This document shows, one piece after another, positions 36,277-43,868 of a stretch of 64,000 bases of DNA (the first letter of the stretch is position 1; each line of letters begins with the position of its first letter). This stretch comes from Glaciecola sp947496235 (GTDB lineage: Bacteria; Pseudomonadota; Gammaproteobacteria; Enterobacterales; Alteromonadaceae): positions 186,001-250,000 of the forward strand of contig NZ_JBLWFH010000002.1 in assembly GCF_050306235.1 (NCBI RefSeq), in the 5' to 3' direction. The notes beneath the pieces are model-generated. The model did no database searches. It was not told the DNA's origin and worked only from the letters and a program-made list of their open reading frames with translations. Made by a program: the position numbers and the translations under genes.

Positions 36277-37859
36277 GATTGTGCTCCTTGAGGTTCTGCG
36301 CCAATTGTAGAAGCATCTTCCAATGCTTTTTCAGACTCTGCGAAAGTCGCAGAAGGGCCTTTCTTGGCATATTTTTGCATCAAATAAAATGCGGCAATAA
36401 ACATCAACGTATAAAAAGTAGTGTAAGCGACCATGGTGATGACCACGTCAGTTACGGTTAAGTTAGATACTGATGTGTGAACAGGTAAAATCTCGGCGAT
36501 AGACCAGGGTTGGCGACCGTACTCGGCAACAAACCATCCAGCTTCAGAGGCTATCCAAGGTAATGGTAAGCTCCAAACGGCGGCTTTTAGTAACCAGCGA
36601 GGTTTGGTTATCTGATGTTTAGTTGAGTAGTAGAAAGCTAAAACGAATAACACTAGCATTGCCACGCCTGATGCTACCATCAACCTGAAACTCCAAAATA
36701 ATGGCGCAACTTTGGGGATGCTGTAATCAACCGCTTTGGCTATAGCTTCTTCACTTGGGTTAGTGATGTCTTGAGTGAAAGGTTGCAATAGCATTGCATA
36801 ACCAAGATCGTCTTTATGATCTTCAAACACTTGTCTCTCGGCAGCTGTTGCTGTGTTAGTTCTCACTTTATCTAACACTTCATAGGCCTGAATACCGGAA
36901 AGAATGCGCTCGCGATGATGTATTTTATGGTCTTTTAAGCCGGTAACTTCTTCGTCTAGTGAGCGAGTAGCTATGATACCCATGGCATAAGGGATTTGAA
37001 TTGCATAATCTACCGTTTGGGTTTCGTCATTTGGAAGCCCTACTATAGTAAATGGTGCAGGTGCAGGATGGGTTTCATATTCAGCTTCAACTGCTGCCAG
37101 TTTGACTTTCTGAACATCACCTAATTCGTAGCCACTTTCATCGCCAAGCACTATTACTGACAATACAGATGCCAAACCGAAACTAGCGGCGATAGCAAAA
37201 GAGCGGCGAGCAAACGCAATATCTCGGCCTTTAAGTAAGTAATATGAAGAGATGGCCAATACGAAAATAGCGGCGGTTACATATCCAGCGGAGACTGTGT
37301 GCACAAATTTAACCTGAGCAACAGGGTTGAACATGACTTCGGTAAAGCTAGTCATTTCCATTCGCATAGATTCAAAGTTAAATTCCGCGCCTACTGGATA
37401 TTGCATCCAACCGTTGGCAATTAGAATCCACAATGCTGAAAAGTTTGAGCCTAAGGCTACCAACCAAGTTGCCATCAAATGCTTAACCTTTGACATGCGA
37501 TCCCAGCCGAAAAAGAATAGACCAACGAAGGTTGATTCAAGAAAGAAAGCCATCAAACCTTCAATGGCTAAAGGGGCGCCGAAAATATCCCCTACGTAAT
37601 GAGAATAATATGACCAGTTCATGCCAAACTGGAATTCCATGGTTAAACCAGTTGCTACACCAATGGCGAAGTTAATCCCAAACAATTTGCCCCAAAACTT
37701 GGTCATTTGTTTGTAGATTTCCTTTCCTGTCATTACATAAACCGATTCCATTATTGCCAACATAAAGGTGAGCCCTAGTGTTAGCGGAACGAAAATGAAA
37801 TGAAACATTGCTGTCATGGCAAATTGCAACCGAGAAAGCTCGACTAGCGTCTCATTCAT
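36273..37859 (-). CDS. cydA: Cytochrome bd ubiquinol oxidase subunit I
   Basis: 528 residues, matching the long-Q-loop class (E. coli 522). His20 (AMFHFIFVPLTLG) is the haem b595 axial ligand, and the C-terminal half carries the conserved AEYGRQPWSI motif. The Q-loop contains GLKDHKIHHRERILSGIQ-type text. The enzyme oxidises ubiquinol, has high oxygen affinity and is known to resist sulfide, nitric oxide and cyanide. It is the first gene of a seven-gene unit ending with sulfur-oxidation genes. A strong ribosome site (AGGAG) and a sigma-54 promoter lie upstream, unlike the ArcA/Fnr-type control of enterobacterial cydAB. Confidence 0.97.
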   Translation of the reverse strand: MNETLVELSRLQFAMTAMFHFIFVPLTLGLTFMLAIMESVYVMTGKEIYKQMTKFWGKLFGINFAIGVATGLTMEFQFGMNWSYYSHYVGDIFGAPLAIEGLMAFFLESTFVGLFFFGWDRMSKVKHLMATWLVALGSNFSALWILIANGWMQYPVGAEFNFESMRMEMTSFTEVMFNPVAQVKFVHTVSAGYVTAAIFVLAISSYYLLKGRDIAFARRSFAIAASFGLASVLSVIVLGDESGYELGDVQKVKLAAVEAEYETHPAPAPFTIVGLPNDETQTVDYAIQIPYAMGIIATRSLDEEVTGLKDHKIHHRERILSGIQAYEVLDKVRTNTATAAERQVFEDHKDDLGYAMLLQPFTQDITNPSEEAIAKAVDYSIPKVAPLFWSFRLMVASGVAMLVLFVLAFYYSTKHQITKPRWLLKAAVWSLPLPWIASEAGWFVAEYGRQPWSIAEILPVHTSVSNLTVTDVVITMVAYTTFYTLMFIAAFYLMQKYAKKGPSATFAESEKALEDASTIGAEPQGAQS

Positions 37860-37907
37860 GATTTGTCTCCTAAACTAAATAAAAACAATAAAAACTATTT
37901 TGCGTTT

Positions 37908-37923
37908 AGCATAGGTTGTGCCA
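37908..37923 (-). promoter_or_regulatory. Sigma-54 promoter of the cydABXDC operon
   Basis: On the minus strand TGGCACAACCTATGCT: the -24 element TGGCAC is perfect, the -12 is ATGCT (consensus TTGCW) and the GG-GC spacing is exactly ten bases. It lies 49 bp before the cydA ATG. Confidence 0.72.
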
Positions 37924-38011
37924 TACCAAGAAAGTAATTTATGTATATGAAATATATGAAAAAATTTATTCTTTCGTGATTGATTATGCAGGCTTCGGTC
38001 AGAGATGACAA

Positions 38012-38039
38012 AAACGACTGACATATTTGTCAGTCGTTT
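38012..38039 (-). terminator. Perfect 12-bp hairpin: terminator of the sqr unit and probable activator site for cydA
   Basis: AAACGACTGACA (38012-38023), TATT, TGTCAGTCGTTT (38028-38039). On the minus strand it is followed by TTTT, so it ends transcription of the haem-protein gene. Its core TGACATATTTGTCA matches 12 of 14 bases of a sequence upstream of the sqr promoter and is centred about 100 bp before the cydA -24 box, the normal place for a sigma-54 activator site. Confidence 0.7.
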
Positions 38040-38070
38040 CTTTAGGATAGAATACGGATTTAGTTGCGTG

Positions 38071-38691
38071 TTAAAGATCTTTGGTTAGGGTAAAAGCGCC
38101 TCGAATATCTTCTAAAGTAAACCCTGTTGCAGCATCCTTAGGATATTTTTCGTGAATGACAGTTCTGACTTCTTCACTAATTGAAGTGCCATGACAGGCT
38201 AAACATACTTGGCCAGTAGGAATAGCCTTCATCATCCTAAATTGATTGTCTTGAATTGAAGTAACCATCAAAGTATCTGGTGCGGCGCCCGACTTAAAGG
38301 ACTTATCAAAAGCGATGAGATTCTGAGTTTCCCAATCATCAGGCTGATTTGCTTGGTTTCGAGTTTTTAGACTAGTGCGAGCAAGTTGCCAACCATGGGT
38401 AGATAACTTGTCCGCTATTTTAGGCGCTTCTTGATGACAAACTTCTACCGCTGCAGTTAAACCTTGCGTCTGAATCGTTGTAACCAAGGTGTGCTTTAAG
38501 GTTTCAGCGAATTTGCTTATTCGCATTTTGCCTTCCAGCGCTAACGCTTCTTGTTCATTGACAATTTCAGCGTCGGTCAGTGCTGGTTTTTCAGCTAAGG
38601 AAATTGCGTCAGAGCCTTCTGCGGGTTGTTGAGCTGACACATTCAAATAAACCAATAAAAGAGCTGGCGCAATATAACGACTTGCTGTCAT
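38071..38691 (-). CDS. Exported c-type haem protein, DUF3365 family
   Basis: 206 residues. A signal peptide ends near NVSAQQ. A single haem c site CLACHGT lies at 163-169, and the rest matches the DUF3365/Tll0287-like fold: EVCHQEAPKIADKLS, a hinge with GWQLARTSLKTRN, and FRMMKAIPTGQVCLACH. Such proteins are found as stand-alone periplasmic redox or sensor modules. It starts 12 bp after the quinone oxidoreductase gene, so it is probably made with it and may carry electrons or sense redox or sulfide state. The stop is followed by the hairpin terminator at 38012-38039. Confidence 0.84.
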   Translation of the reverse strand: MTASRYIAPALLLVYLNVSAQQPAEGSDAISLAEKPALTDAEIVNEQEALALEGKMRISKFAETLKHTLVTTIQTQGLTAAVEVCHQEAPKIADKLSTHGWQLARTSLKTRNQANQPDDWETQNLIAFDKSFKSGAAPDTLMVTSIQDNQFRMMKAIPTGQVCLACHGTSISEEVRTVIHEKYPKDAATGFTLEDIRGAFTLTKDL

Positions 38692-38703
38692 GTTGTTATC
38701 CTT

Positions 38704-39981
38704 TTACTCGTGTTCTGTTCTTTCTATTCCAAGCACTTTTAGTACGTATTTTTCATAAACTGGCTCGCTGGTGCCCGTCTTCATTTTTCGCATAAAGTAC
38801 TTTTCAAAGGCAATTTTGGCAATATGCACCCATTTTCCTTTTTTAAACCAAGTGATATTACGTGGTGGAATTTGCGGCATTGCCACAAAAGCTGCACCAG
38901 TATCCCCCATGTCTGCAAGACATATAGCATGCCAGGTGCCTTTTGTAGACGGCGCCTGACCATCGACAATGATGGCTTTAAGATTATGTGCAATAGCCGT
39001 CATCATGGTTTCGATCATGTAACCTGTTTTTGGCGTCCCCGTTGGCACTGGCGTTACTTCTACTGGCGGAATTGCCACACAAACACCGCCTGAAAAAATG
39101 TTTGGGTAAGTTGGATTGCGTTGATACTCATCGGTGATCACAAAGCCTTTGGGGTTACATAAGCCTTCAACCTTAGCGACCGCATCTATACCTGCAAAAG
39201 GTGGTATCAACATAGAATGATTAAAGGGTAATTCATGTTGATATTCGGCCTCGCCTTTGCGGTTAAATTCCGACACAAACATAGTACCGTCTTCGACTTT
39301 GTCTACACTGGCATTACAAGTCCACTTGATATCCCGAGTACGCAGTTCAGATTCCAATACTGATTTAGAATCGCCAACACCTCCCAAACCAAGGTGACCT
39401 ATGTAGGGCTCGCTAGTAACAAAATGAATCGGTACTTTGTGACGAATTTTTGCGTTACGTAGCGCTTTATCTAATATAAAGGCGTATTCATAAGCTGGGC
39501 CAAAACAGCTCGCGCCCTGAAAAGCACCCACAACCACAGGTCCAGGGTCTTTTACCAATCGTTCGAAATCTTCGTAGCATTGCTCGGCGTGATCAAGGGT
39601 GCAGATTGATTGCGTGTATCCTTTAGGACCTGCACCTGGAATAGTGTCAAAAGCTAATTTGGGGCCGGTAGCTATAATCAAATAATCATAGTCGATAACG
39701 TCCCCTTGTTCGGTCTTCAATTGATTATTCTTGGCGTCAATTTCGATTACCTTACCGCATACAAAACCTATATTTTTTTTACTCAAATATTTTTCAATAG
39801 GTAAGGTAATAGCCTCAGCATGTCGCCATCCGACAGCAACCCAAGGATTTGAAGGAACGAACCTAAACTCAGGCCTTTCATTAACAACAACGACTTCGTG
39901 ATCTTTACCTAAAATTTCTTTTGTTTCATAAGCTGCAGGCATTCCACCTGTTCCAGCACCTAACACCACAACTTTAGCCAT
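38704..39981 (-). CDS. sqr: Sulfide:quinone oxidoreductase family flavoprotein
   Basis: 425 residues. The N-terminal FAD-binding motif VVVLGAGTGGMPAAYE is followed by ATGPKLAFD, the active-site segment GASCFGPAYEYAF and a C-terminal IPPRNITWFKKGKW membrane-associating region. Cys127, Cys159 and Cys353 are present, matching the three cysteines essential in bacterial SQR. The enzyme oxidises sulfide on the inner face of the membrane, passing electrons to the quinone pool and sulfur to a thiol, which gives persulfide. It leads a two-gene unit with the haem protein. The divergent activator and persulfide enzymes nearby make SQR a better call than flavocytochrome c sulfide dehydrogenase or NADH dehydrogenase. 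Confidence 0.85.
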   Translation of the reverse strand: MAKVVVLGAGTGGMPAAYETKEILGKDHEVVVVNERPEFRFVPSNPWVAVGWRHAEAITLPIEKYLSKKNIGFVCGKVIEIDAKNNQLKTEQGDVIDYDYLIIATGPKLAFDTIPGAGPKGYTQSICTLDHAEQCYEDFERLVKDPGPVVVGAFQGASCFGPAYEYAFILDKALRNAKIRHKVPIHFVTSEPYIGHLGLGGVGDSKSVLESELRTRDIKWTCNASVDKVEDGTMFVSEFNRKGEAEYQHELPFNHSMLIPPFAGIDAVAKVEGLCNPKGFVITDEYQRNPTYPNIFSGGVCVAIPPVEVTPVPTGTPKTGYMIETMMTAIAHNLKAIIVDGQAPSTKGTWHAICLADMGDTGAAFVAMPQIPPRNITWFKKGKWVHIAKIAFEKYFMRKMKTGTSEPVYEKYVLKVLGIERTEHE

Positions 39982-40039
39982 CGAATTATCCTCTCATTCG
40001 GTTGCCACCGAAATATTTGTAATTTGTAAAACTTATGTA

Positions 40040-40055
40040 AACAAAAGACGTGCCA
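40040..40055 (-). promoter_or_regulatory. Sigma-54 promoter of sqr
   Basis: On the minus strand TGGCACGTCTTTTGTT: -24 TGGCACG is perfect; -12 reads TTGT in place of TTGC, with the canonical spacing. It lies about 60 bp before the sqr ATG. Confidence 0.7.
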
Positions 40056-40137
40056 AAAATGATAAACATCTATCTAATTGAATTTTTTAGAAAAAATACT
40101 CTAAGGAAAAATTAAGTTGTTTTAACGTTGCGTTTTA

Positions 40138-40172
40138 TGTCAAATTTGTCAAAGTTAAAGACAGCAATGACA
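40138..40172. promoter_or_regulatory. Probable activator-binding sites between sqr and the FisR-like gene
   Basis: TGTCAAATTTGTCA (40138-40151) and a looser GACAG/TGACA pair (40160-40172) lie 85-115 bp upstream of the sqr -24 box. The first site, read on the minus strand (TGACAAATTTGACA), differs from the cydA palindrome at only two positions. The sites also overlap the region in front of the activator's own gene, so autoregulation is possible. Confidence 0.55.
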
Positions 40173-40195
40173 GAATAAAAACTAGGTAATTCTTT

Positions 40196-41488
40196 ATGTC
40201 AATCGTGCAATCTATGATCAACGCTATCGATAAACCGGCTATTTTTATTAACAATAATTATGAAATATTGGCTGTTAACGATGCTTATCGAGACACCTAT
40301 GAAACAGAAGTAAAGGTAGGTACCAGTCGTTGTTTTGAAATTTCTCATGGACATAGTAAGCCTTGCGATAAGCATGGCGAGGAGTGTCCAATCCAGCAGT
40401 GTGCTAAAACTGAAAAAGCAGCAAGTGTTATTCACATTCATAATGTGGCCGGTGGTAAAACCTACTGCGATATTTTGATGAAACCGGTTAAGGATGAAAA
40501 TGGCATTACTACCGGCTATCTAGAAATTTTAGACCGCATTAACTTTGCTTCAGCAGAGTCTCAAGACAACAAAATGATAGGCACATCAGCGCCATTTAAG
40601 GAAATGTTAACTAAGATAAATCGCGCAGCAAAATCAGAAATTGCAGTACTCTTGCACGGTGAAACCGGCACAGGTAAAGAATTAGTTGCCAAAGCTTTAC
40701 ATGCTTCTAGTCGAAGAGCTGAAAAGCCCTTTGTTGTTATTGAGTGTACAGGGTTGAATGAGAACTTGTTTGAGTCTGAACTTTTTGGGCATGAAAAAGG
40801 GGCCTTTACCGGCGCCACTCATGCAAAAAAAGGGTTGATTGAAATTGCCAATGGTGGCACGGTATTTTTTGATGAAATAGCCGATGTACCTCTAAGCATG
40901 CAGGTAAAATTGCTAAGGTTATTAGAAACGCAATGCTACCGCACCGTTGGTGGCATTAAACAGCGCAAAGCTGATTTTCGTTTGATCTGTGCCAGCCACA
41001 AGAATTTGCTCGATTTGGTCGACCAAGGGGAGTTTCGACAAGATCTCTATTATCGTATTGCTGGTTTTCCCATCGATCTACCTTCTCTGAGTCAAAGAGA
41101 GGAAGATATACCTGCGTTAGCCAAACATTTTTTAAGTCAATCAGAAATGCGACATAAAAAATTTAGTCCAGAATCCCTTAAAAAACTGTCTGAATACCGA
41201 TTCCCGGGAAATATAAGGGAACTGAAAAATATAGTGGAGCAGGCGGCGTTGTTAGCGAATGAAGATGTTATATCGCTAGATGATTTACCTGCTCAGGTTA
41301 AACCTAATACAACAAACGCAAAGCAAGCCTTAACCAAATTAATGTCCTTGGATGACGCTGAAAAATCCTATTTGCAGCATTTGTGTGAATCAGAGCAATT
41401 ACCAATCGATGAATTAGCAGCTAAATTGGAAGTAAGTACTCGCACACTTTATAGGAAGCTACAAAAATACGGGCTGAAATATGAATAA
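40196..41488 (+). CDS. fisR: FisR-like sigma-54 transcriptional activator (sulfane sulfur sensor)
   Basis: 430 residues. A PAS-like N-terminal domain (1-117) has Cys46, Cys57, Cys64 and Cys69; the first three have the same 11- and 7-residue spacing as Cys53/Cys64/Cys71 of the Cupriavidus persulfide sensor FisR. The AAA+ domain (about 128-360) has Walker A GETGTGKE, the sigma-54 contact loop GAFTGA and Walker B FFDEIADVP. A Fis-type helix-turn-helix ends the protein (LAAKLEVSTRTLYRKLQ). No receiver domain is present. It is transcribed away from sqr. It should activate sqr and, by site similarity, cydA when the cysteines react with sulfane sulfur. Its ATG is preceded by AGG only. Confidence 0.88.
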   Translation: MSIVQSMINAIDKPAIFINNNYEILAVNDAYRDTYETEVKVGTSRCFEISHGHSKPCDKHGEECPIQQCAKTEKAASVIHIHNVAGGKTYCDILMKPVKDENGITTGYLEILDRINFASAESQDNKMIGTSAPFKEMLTKINRAAKSEIAVLLHGETGTGKELVAKALHASSRRAEKPFVVIECTGLNENLFESELFGHEKGAFTGATHAKKGLIEIANGGTVFFDEIADVPLSMQVKLLRLLETQCYRTVGGIKQRKADFRLICASHKNLLDLVDQGEFRQDLYYRIAGFPIDLPSLSQREEDIPALAKHFLSQSEMRHKKFSPESLKKLSEYRFPGNIRELKNIVEQAALLANEDVISLDDLPAQVKPNTTNAKQALTKLMSLDDAEKSYLQHLCESEQLPIDELAAKLEVSTRTLYRKLQKYGLKYE

Positions 41489-41516
41489 CGTCAGCCCAAT
41501 TTCGATATGAAAATCG

Positions 41517-41738
41517 TTATTCAGTAATTCCTGTTGCTAACTCTTTTTCGGTTTTAAAGCCAAAGACTTTACGCAACACTATGGTCGCAGGACAAAAGCC
41601 GGTAAAGCTTTGTTGGAATAGGTTGGCACCAATAAATACAGTAAACCACACAAAATTTGGATGCACCCAAACAGTGAGCGCTACTGACAATAACACCATA
41701 AAGCCTGCAAAAGCGGTTAATGCACGTTCAGATGACAT
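41517..41738 (-). CDS. DUF2892 small membrane protein
   Basis: 73 residues with two membrane helices, ALTAFAGFMVLLSVALTVWV and FVWFTVFIGANLFQQSF, then the family signature TGFCPATIVLRKVFG. The same domain forms the membrane part of the rhodanese YgaP and is often encoded near sulfide genes. It starts 13 bp after the outer-membrane protein gene with a GAGGAG ribosome site. It may therefore be the last gene of the RND operon, or functionally part of the neighbouring sulfur locus with which it converges. Its single cysteine lies in the CP motif. Confidence 0.85.
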   Translation of the reverse strand: MSSERALTAFAGFMVLLSVALTVWVHPNFVWFTVFIGANLFQQSFTGFCPATIVLRKVFGFKTEKELATGITE

Positions 41739-41751
41739 AATTACTCCTCAG

Positions 41752-43056
41752 TTAATAAAAGTATCGATAACGAACAAAGACGTTTGACGCATCTTCAAAT
41801 TGATTAAAAAAAGTGAAAGGCTCATCACCGTAGAATATGTTGAACCCGCCTGATAGTCGCCAGTCGTCAGTTGGGCTATAGTCGGCGGAGAACTTAAAAT
41901 ACCCATCCTGATCAGTGGTTGAAAAAAAGTTAAATCCACTTAAGGTTAGGGTTTGCTGCAAGGCTCTGTACATTAGGCGTTGGGTGATCCAAATTCTACT
42001 TCGACCAATTTCAAATTGTGGAGCAGGGCTATTCGCTATTAGTGCATCGTAGTCGTCATTGCGTTCTAAATACCATTGCACACTGCCGGTAAAATTCTTG
42101 GCTAATTCCTGTTTGTATCCTATCAACCAACGTTGTTGGCTGTTAGGAATAAGAGGATTAGTGCCTTCACTGTCTTCTTTTGAGTCGTATAGAGCAAATT
42201 CAGCATTAAAAAGGCCCGGCCCTAGGGTAGTGATCATACTGGCACCCACTACCTGTAACTCTGAAAATGTAGGCTCGCCTAAAGGAGTCGCACTATTCGG
42301 TGACTTATGAAAGCCATCATAAAAATAAGCTGCGTATTCCGTTGGTCCCACACTTTTATAAATGCGAATCGCATATTCTGGCGAATCGGGCTTTAGCGGT
42401 GATTTGACATCAAATCCTGGCGCTATATTTTGTCCTGCCATTGGCGAAAAGAAAGAGAAATAATCTCCGTTTATGTAGTTGTCAGGAGTGAATTTAGGTG
42501 TTACCACAAAATCCACATTAGCCCAATCGAAAAAGCCGGAGATTTTTGCTGATAAAGAAGGCGCTTTTAAATATTCATCGTCACGTCCCGAAAAGAACGA
42601 CTGGTAATCTTTTGGGAACATATCGTTTAAAAATATGTAATCGCCCGTACCCCAAGTGAGAATTTGTTGGCCAATTTTAACATCAAAGTTTTTACCCCAA
42701 TCTCCTACCGAATCTAGGTTACCTTGCCAAAAGGCCTCACGAACTTGGAGTTTAGATTGCTGTAATACACCGTCGTAGTAAGCATCGGCACTGAATTGTA
42801 AACGCGATGCGGCTAAATCATAGTCGACTTGTATTTGCGCTCTTAAATCTCTCAAGGTGCCTTCGCTGTCAATAACAGGATCAGAGCTTAATCTTGTGCC
42901 TAGTGCCCCCTCAATAAAGCCGGTGATTTGGTAGGCTTTAGCCTCTTCTTCCTCTCCCCAATCGCCCATATCCCAATCATCGTCTTGAGAAAAAGCCATT
43001 GTTGAGCTAAGACCCAAACAAAGGGCCAAGACACTTAATTTACGAAGTTTACCCAT
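41752..43056 (-). CDS. Outer-membrane beta-barrel protein (DUF1302-like)
   Basis: 434 residues from the ATG at 43056, chosen because it gives a proper signal peptide (cleavage near MAFSQ); an ATG seven codons earlier overlaps the previous gene. An acidic linker (DDDWDMGDWGEEEEA) leads into many amphipathic strands. Recognisable segments are LQVREAFWQGNLD, FDVKIGQQILTWGTGDYIFLN and the C-terminal RYRYFY ending in an aromatic residue as outer-membrane barrels do. The text around IGQQILTWG is typical of DUF1302/porin-like proteins encoded with MMPL/RND exporters. It may be the outer-membrane component or receiver for the exported lipid-like substrate. It directly follows the LolA-like gene. Confidence 0.75.
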   Translation of the reverse strand: MGKLRKLSVLALCLGLSSTMAFSQDDDWDMGDWGEEEEAKAYQITGFIEGALGTRLSSDPVIDSEGTLRDLRAQIQVDYDLAASRLQFSADAYYDGVLQQSKLQVREAFWQGNLDSVGDWGKNFDVKIGQQILTWGTGDYIFLNDMFPKDYQSFFSGRDDEYLKAPSLSAKISGFFDWANVDFVVTPKFTPDNYINGDYFSFFSPMAGQNIAPGFDVKSPLKPDSPEYAIRIYKSVGPTEYAAYFYDGFHKSPNSATPLGEPTFSELQVVGASMITTLGPGLFNAEFALYDSKEDSEGTNPLIPNSQQRWLIGYKQELAKNFTGSVQWYLERNDDYDALIANSPAPQFEIGRSRIWITQRLMYRALQQTLTLSGFNFFSTTDQDGYFKFSADYSPTDDWRLSGGFNIFYGDEPFTFFNQFEDASNVFVRYRYFY

Positions 43057-43064
43057 GGGCTTTA

Positions 43065-43850
43065 TTAATCCAACCATTTTCTTGGAGGGTTACGTAGACT
43101 GCGCTCAGAAAATACATCGTCCTCTAAGCCGACATTATATTTAATATTTCTAAATTCCATCAGGGTATAGGCGTCGTTGGCTAAATCACTGACCTTTGAA
43201 CGCACAACCGTTGGGAAGCCCTCAATGGTCTCAATTTTTACGGCTTCTACTCTACGGTAATTAGTGTCGCCTTTGTTGTAAAAATCAATTAATACAGGCA
43301 GTTTGGTCTCTTTATCTATAGTCACCATGTAATATTCAAATTCAACTGAATCTGGAACTTTTGGAACGGCTTTTAATACATAACTGGTATCGGTTTCTTC
43401 AGCCAAAGTAAAGTCATCTTCACTGATGGCACGACCTGATACATCTTCATAAAAGAAGTGAGAACCCACGAAGGAAGTGCGTTTGTCTCCAGCGGAGATT
43501 CGATTGACTAAATCAAGTCCAGGCGCATACATCCAACGGTCATCATCAACATCAAGTGCTGTATGCTTTTCTACACGAAACACAAAATCTTTGACATCAG
43601 CAGGTCGTGAGAAAAACACCATCATTTGTTGATCGCCGTTGTCTTGGGAGTCACGACGTAAAATAGTAAACTGGCGCAACTGTTTACGCCCTTGAGAGTC
43701 AACAATCATCATTCTGGCATCGGAGCGACCATCATCGCCCGCATAATAAGCGACTTTTTCGGCTTCTTTCACTAAAGCATCGACATCAACGGATGCCAAG
43801 CTAGAAAATGACAATGCAACTAAAGCTAATCCTAAAATTTGTTTTTTCAT
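43065..43850 (-). CDS. LolA-like outer membrane lipoprotein-sorting family protein
   Basis: 261 residues with a signal peptide ending near SSLAS. Characteristic text includes QLRQFTILRRDSQDNG, QQMMVFFSRPADVKDFVFRV and DDRWMYAPGLDLVNRISAGD, as in the COG2834 LolA-like proteins paired with RND exporters. These periplasmic proteins have a half-barrel that can carry a lipid. It lies between the exporter (18 bp) and the outer-membrane protein gene (ATG eight bases beyond its stop). The three products together suggest transport of a hydrophobic molecule from inner to outer membrane. Confidence 0.84.
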   Translation of the reverse strand: MKKQILGLALVALSFSSLASVDVDALVKEAEKVAYYAGDDGRSDARMMIVDSQGRKQLRQFTILRRDSQDNGDQQMMVFFSRPADVKDFVFRVEKHTALDVDDDRWMYAPGLDLVNRISAGDKRTSFVGSHFFYEDVSGRAISEDDFTLAEETDTSYVLKAVPKVPDSVEFEYYMVTIDKETKLPVLIDFYNKGDTNYRRVEAVKIETIEGFPTVVRSKVSDLANDAYTLMEFRNIKYNVGLEDDVFSERSLRNPPRKWLD

Positions 43851-43868
43851 TTTAGTACTCCAATTAAT

